A DNA stretch of 64,000 nucleotides from Hofstenia miamia. Taxonomy: Eukaryota > Xenacoelomorpha > Acoela > Hofsteniidae. Both the position numbers and the translations under genes were made by a program. The notes under the pieces are model-generated. The model saw only the letters and a list, made by a program, of their open reading frames with translations. It did not search any database and was not told the DNA's origin. The stretch spans positions 75,627 through 139,626 of the forward strand of contig CABFPE010000497.1 of NCBI GenBank assembly GCA_900660155.1. The letters are read 5' to 3'. How positions within the stretch are numbered: position 1 is the first letter of the stretch; every line of letters starts with the position of its first letter. Below, one piece after another: positions 60,647 through 64,000 of this stretch.

Positions 60647-63523
60647 GTATTACGAATCTTACAAGTTTAGAAGACTACTTTGAATATAAGTTAGCAACGT
60701 ATGTGAATCTATCTAGCATATTCATCAGCGTTTGGGGAATTGTTTTAAATAACTTTATATATTTTACTACTAAAAACTTCCCATTTCAAAACTCTTCAAT
60801 CACCTTAATCAAATGTCTGGCATTCTGGGATTGTATCAACGTCATTCATAGAGGCTTCATTGTATTAGGAGCAAATGCAATAAGTTTTGATGTTTTCATT
60901 CTGAACAATCTAAGTTGTAAGGTACATTACAGGCCTTAATAATTCTAATTTCATATATAAATTAAATTGTTTATATTTGTTTATGAACAGATTCTAATAT
61001 ACCAGTCTGTCCATTTTCATAGTTTGGAAAGATTTCTTTAACTTGTTTTTATTGAAATACTCAGTTAGATTTTCAATATTTTTTCGCAAAATAACTGGTT
61101 GCTTCATGCGGATTTTTTTGCGACTATCATTATATATGTACCATCCGCATATTGATAGATCGTTCCATTTTTCAATACATTCGATACATCATTAACAAAT
61201 AATCCAAATAAAACTGGTTCAAATACTCTACCTTGCAAAACACCTAAATTAGTAATAATGTATTCGAAATAAGTGTTATAAATTTTTATCCTTTGTCTTC
61301 GATTACTTAACCTTAAACATCCTGGCGATTTTTAAAAATTTTTTGAAGCATTTTTGCACATATCAAGAAACAGTCAAAGTTTTTTGTTGCCTTTAGGGCT
61401 CAAAACCTTCTAAATATACATTAACACTAGTCACTAGGTGTGGAGAGAATTTAAATCTTTTTCAAAAATTCGAAAATTTCTAAGAAAACTTGTTAATCTA
61501 TTCAACAATCTCTGCCACAGCAATAAGCTTTAATAGAAATTTTCAACATTGTGCATTAATGTATGTTCCCCAATAGACCTACCCATGTCCCAAGATTTTC
61601 AAATTTGGATAAAGGCTTGGAGAAAATTCTTTGTAAATATGGAAAAACGATGTGTTCCTTAAAAAGGAAAAGACTCCAGGCAGTTTAAGGTTAAGAAGTC
61701 AATTACTTGGTTAAGAAAGGCAAATAAAATTGGCTGCATTTTTGCTGAAACATTTATTTTCAAGTTTGCCAGCTAAAACATTAAAATTCATTGATTACCT
61801 TACTGAGATCCAGTAAGACAATCAATGTAGAAAATTGTTCTTGAAATTTGATTTTGTTTTTTCAGTAGTTGATAATATTGCATCTGTTGCATATACTTAG
61901 GTCTAAATCCAAATTTATTGTCTGATAGAATCCCATTGTCATTGAGAAAACTGTAGATTTGTTAAGTTATGAGCTTCTCAAAGATTTTAACGAAGAAGTA
62001 TGTAATGCTGATAGGTCGGTATGTATTTCGGTTGGAAAGATCTACCTTTATGTAAATGTGAAATATCAGAATTTTTCCAACTACGACGACAATGCATTGA
62101 TTAAGAGCTACAAAATGTCAAAACAATTTTTAATTACCCAGTATTGCAAATAGCTAGGTCAACAAGATTTATTACTATCAAGATTTTTTACTAAAATCAA
62201 ACTCAGAGCTTACATTTTTCACAAATTTCTTCTTTTAGCTTTTTCACTCTTAAGATTAAATTTTCTATTTTTTCGGGATTTCTTTTAAAAATGCTTGCTA
62301 TATCTTTTTTAATCTTATATCTTATTATCGTACTTAATTTTCTCTTTGTTCACAGATAAACCTTTGGTTTTTCCAATACTTCCATGCAAAAAATTTCATT
62401 TTTGACAAGATTTTTCTAGTTGCATAAAGCATTGTTTAGGATTAGCTCGAAGGCAGATTTGCGGTATTTTTAATTAATTTTTTGGCGCGTTATACTTAGT
62501 CCAATTTGATCCGAATTTGAAATCAAAAACAGGCTATTCTTGACTGCGACTTGCAGCTTAATTAACTCTTTCTGTACCAGGCCTGTTTACTAGTTTTGAT
62601 TGATGGGTTCTCAGAATGGACAGGAGAAAGCTTAGATTAATATTTTTTTATTTACAATAATAAACAGTTAATTTAAAAACTCTCAATAAAGCCCCAAACG
62701 AAACTATCATCATGGTGAAGATATATGGGCAGCTGGCAAAATTGTCGACGCACGGACTGCTGATATATCGGCAGTTGGCACAGAAAGAGTTAGTTCGCAT
62801 TCACGCGGTTGATACAAATTAATAATAATAATAACAATAATAATGATAATAATAATAGTAATAATGCATTTAATTAATTATTAAGCTTTGAATTCAACCT
62901 AGAATTTTTAGATTTTGTTTTTCCATGGCTGGGGCACTCAATTTGCGGCAATATTTCACATGATGCTTCTTGCTTTGGATCGGGTAGTAGCTATCCAATT
63001 TCCAATATGGTTTAAGCAAAACAGTAAGCCGTCAACCGCAATAAGGTTGAGCTTACTGGTCAGTGTGTTCTCATATAGCTTAACAGTTCCCAATCTTTTC
63101 GTTTTCAAAATTGTAAATTCTGTTTGTAAAATCAAAGCTAGTGTTACATTTACATATTGGTATACAAATGTACATTTAACATTATTCGCAGTTGTACTAC
63201 CATTTGTAGTCGTGTGCCTATCTAATGCATATTTCATATACTATTTAAGAAGGCGAAAAAATGACAATACCACAGAAAGACGACTGACAGTGATGTTGTT
63301 AACTAACAGTATAGTCTTCTGCACTCTTACATTGTTAGTGGTCATACTAAACTCGATTTTGCGAAATTTCAACCCTGTCACAAACAAGGATCAAGCTTTA
63401 CTTGTCCTGACGCATGCATTTCTGTGTCTTTTAGCCATTGTCAACTCATCAGTTAACTTCATTTTTTATTTTATCAGTGGTCCCATGTTTCGAACTGCAT
63501 TTTTTAGAATTTTCAAAAAATAA
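60647..63523 (+). CDS. orphan class A GPCR, paralog of 12498-13908
   Basis: Exon A is 60647-60921 and exon B 62912-63523 (203 codons plus TAA), with a phase-0 GT-AG intron of 1990 bp directly after the TM3 Cys-Lys (LSCK), the same position as in the minus-strand paralog. Landmarks: NLT glycosylation site, TM1 with LNNFIYF, LAFWD in TM2, DRVVAIQF at the DRY position, a proline in VVLPF of TM5, RRRKNDNTTERR before TM6, and NSSVNFIFYF in place of NPxxY. In the part of exon A that aligns, about three quarters of residues equal the paralog. Unlike the paralog there is no in-frame ATG near the start of exon A. TTTGTATTTAG at 60646 looks like an acceptor, so the start codon must be on an unseen upstream exon or be lost. 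AATAAA signals follow at about 63705 and 63824. Confidence 0.85.
61040..62540 (-). mobile_element. decayed LINE in the GPCR intron
   Basis: On the minus strand, from high to low coordinate, I read KIFEKLIT with SFLNDNGILSDNKFGFRPK (about 61985-61890), IDCLTGSQ (about 61815), and after the nested R1 element LGVLQGRVFEPVLFGLFVND (about 61250-61190) and YADGT (about 61155), the degenerate active site. These are the ordered reverse-transcriptase blocks of a non-LTR element. Stops and frameshifts are many. The outer borders are uncertain. Confidence 0.7.
61304..61692 (+). mobile_element. R1 family MITE nested in the LINE
   Basis: The left end is CTTAACCTTAAACATCCTGG and the right end read inward is CTTAACCTTAAACTGCCTGG. 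The element separates two parts of the LINE reverse transcriptase, so it inserted later. Right-flank sequence (GTAATTGACTT on the complement) is shared with 47543-47553, so the true element may extend slightly further. Confidence 0.75.
62566..62789. mobile_element. piggyBac-type MITE in the GPCR intron
   Basis: The ends are CTCTTTCTGTACCA and, read inward from the right, CTCTTTCTGTGCCA (13 of 14). The left flank is TTAA (62562-62565) and the right is TTAG (62790-62793), a TTAA target with one later change. It is 224 bp and non-coding. Confidence 0.75.
62819..62865. repeat. (AAT)n microsatellite
   Basis: Imperfect AAT triplets shortly before exon B of the receptor. Confidence 0.9.
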
Positions 63524-64000
63524 CAATATAATTTTTTATTGCCAACACTGCCTGCAAAGACAAAGATGAGAGATAAACTATGTTGTACAGTTGATACACA
63601 TGTAAGGAAATCAGGTAATATTTCTGTCCACGCAATATTGGTCAAATTTAGAAACTCTTGGACACACATGAATTTACATGAATGATTCGAAATATTTAGT
63701 GTTCAATAAATGCACAACAAGTGTGTATTTCATGGTGCTGACTTTGACAATGTTTAATGTCACAAGTAAATTATGTATATATTTGTATGCATTTTAGAAA
63801 ATTTTAGACACAGTTATGTATTACAAATAAATATATGCTAACAGTAATGTTTGAAAAAGTAACCTACACACATGCAACATTTCACATTCAAATTTCTTGT
63901 AAGTAGTTTTCCTCCAAACAACTTCATGGTTTTGTTCTGAAACATTTAACATTGAACTAGTGATAAATGTTGAAATATGTTTCGCCCAATGAGTAAAATT
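63524..64000. other. 3' flank of the plus-strand GPCR
   Basis: Probable 3' untranslated region followed by intergenic DNA. AATAAA occurs near 63705 and 63824. No other gene is seen. Confidence 0.5.

Noticed and set aside
1-64000. CRISPR arrays, bacterial operons or phage-like defence clusters
   Set aside because: No spaced direct repeats and no prokaryotic gene organisation. Introns, microsatellites and animal-type transposons show this is nuclear DNA of an animal.

Overview
This window is AT-rich animal DNA with GT-AG introns, long TA microsatellites, scaffold gaps written as N, and many decayed transposons. The recognisable host proteins are a class A GPCR pair, an SLC22-type transporter and a SNAP-25 family SNARE. 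Together with the mix of Tc1/mariner, hAT, piggyBac, MULE and CR1-like elements they suggest an invertebrate, probably an aquatic one. The species cannot be fixed from the sequence. Gene density is very low, and no operon-like organisation or CRISPR array is visible.

Layout. 1-8 kb: a large diverged inverted duplication (1971-3040 against 5430-7890). Its spacer carries a nearly intact DD41D mariner-like transposon (3468-4786) broken by two in-frame stops. 8-12.5 kb: no recognised gene. 12.5-13.9 kb (minus strand): a two-exon rhodopsin-class GPCR. 16.1 kb: a possible sulfotransferase-like exon. 16.8-18.7 kb (minus): an intronless SNAP-25-like copy interrupted by two separate DNA transposons, each still flanked by its target-site duplication. 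21-25.5 kb: three unassigned exon-like open stretches on the minus strand, one of them in a locus that was tandemly duplicated. 28 kb: a foldback MITE. 31.0-32.4 kb: a complete Tc1 transposon with an uninterrupted 340-aa DD34E transposase. 34.6 kb: a tRNA-like three-arm structure.

36.8-40.5 kb: two LINE remnants (one CR1-like) with a MITE between them. 40.8-42.2 kb: an intronless SLC22-like transporter with two frame changes. 43.4-44.3 kb: a MULE transposase remnant on the minus strand. 44.6-45.9 kb: a Tc1 element with intact ends and a ruined transposase. 46-56 kb: piggyBac-type and hAT-type MITEs plus two dispersed repeat families. 58.3-59.0 kb: a degenerate mariner-like element on the minus strand. 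60.2-60.6 kb: an exact 175-bp repeat on either side of 21 N, almost certainly an unmerged contig overlap. 60.6-63.5 kb (plus): a second GPCR, paralogous to the first, with its intron filled by a LINE, a nested MITE and a piggyBac-type MITE.

The two GPCRs share the intron position and most of their residues, and they point outward from each other, so they are local paralogs of one orphan receptor family. Nothing ties the SNARE copy, the transporter and the receptors into a pathway. The most informative features are the datable transposon insertions: nested elements, target-site duplications and paired repeats.
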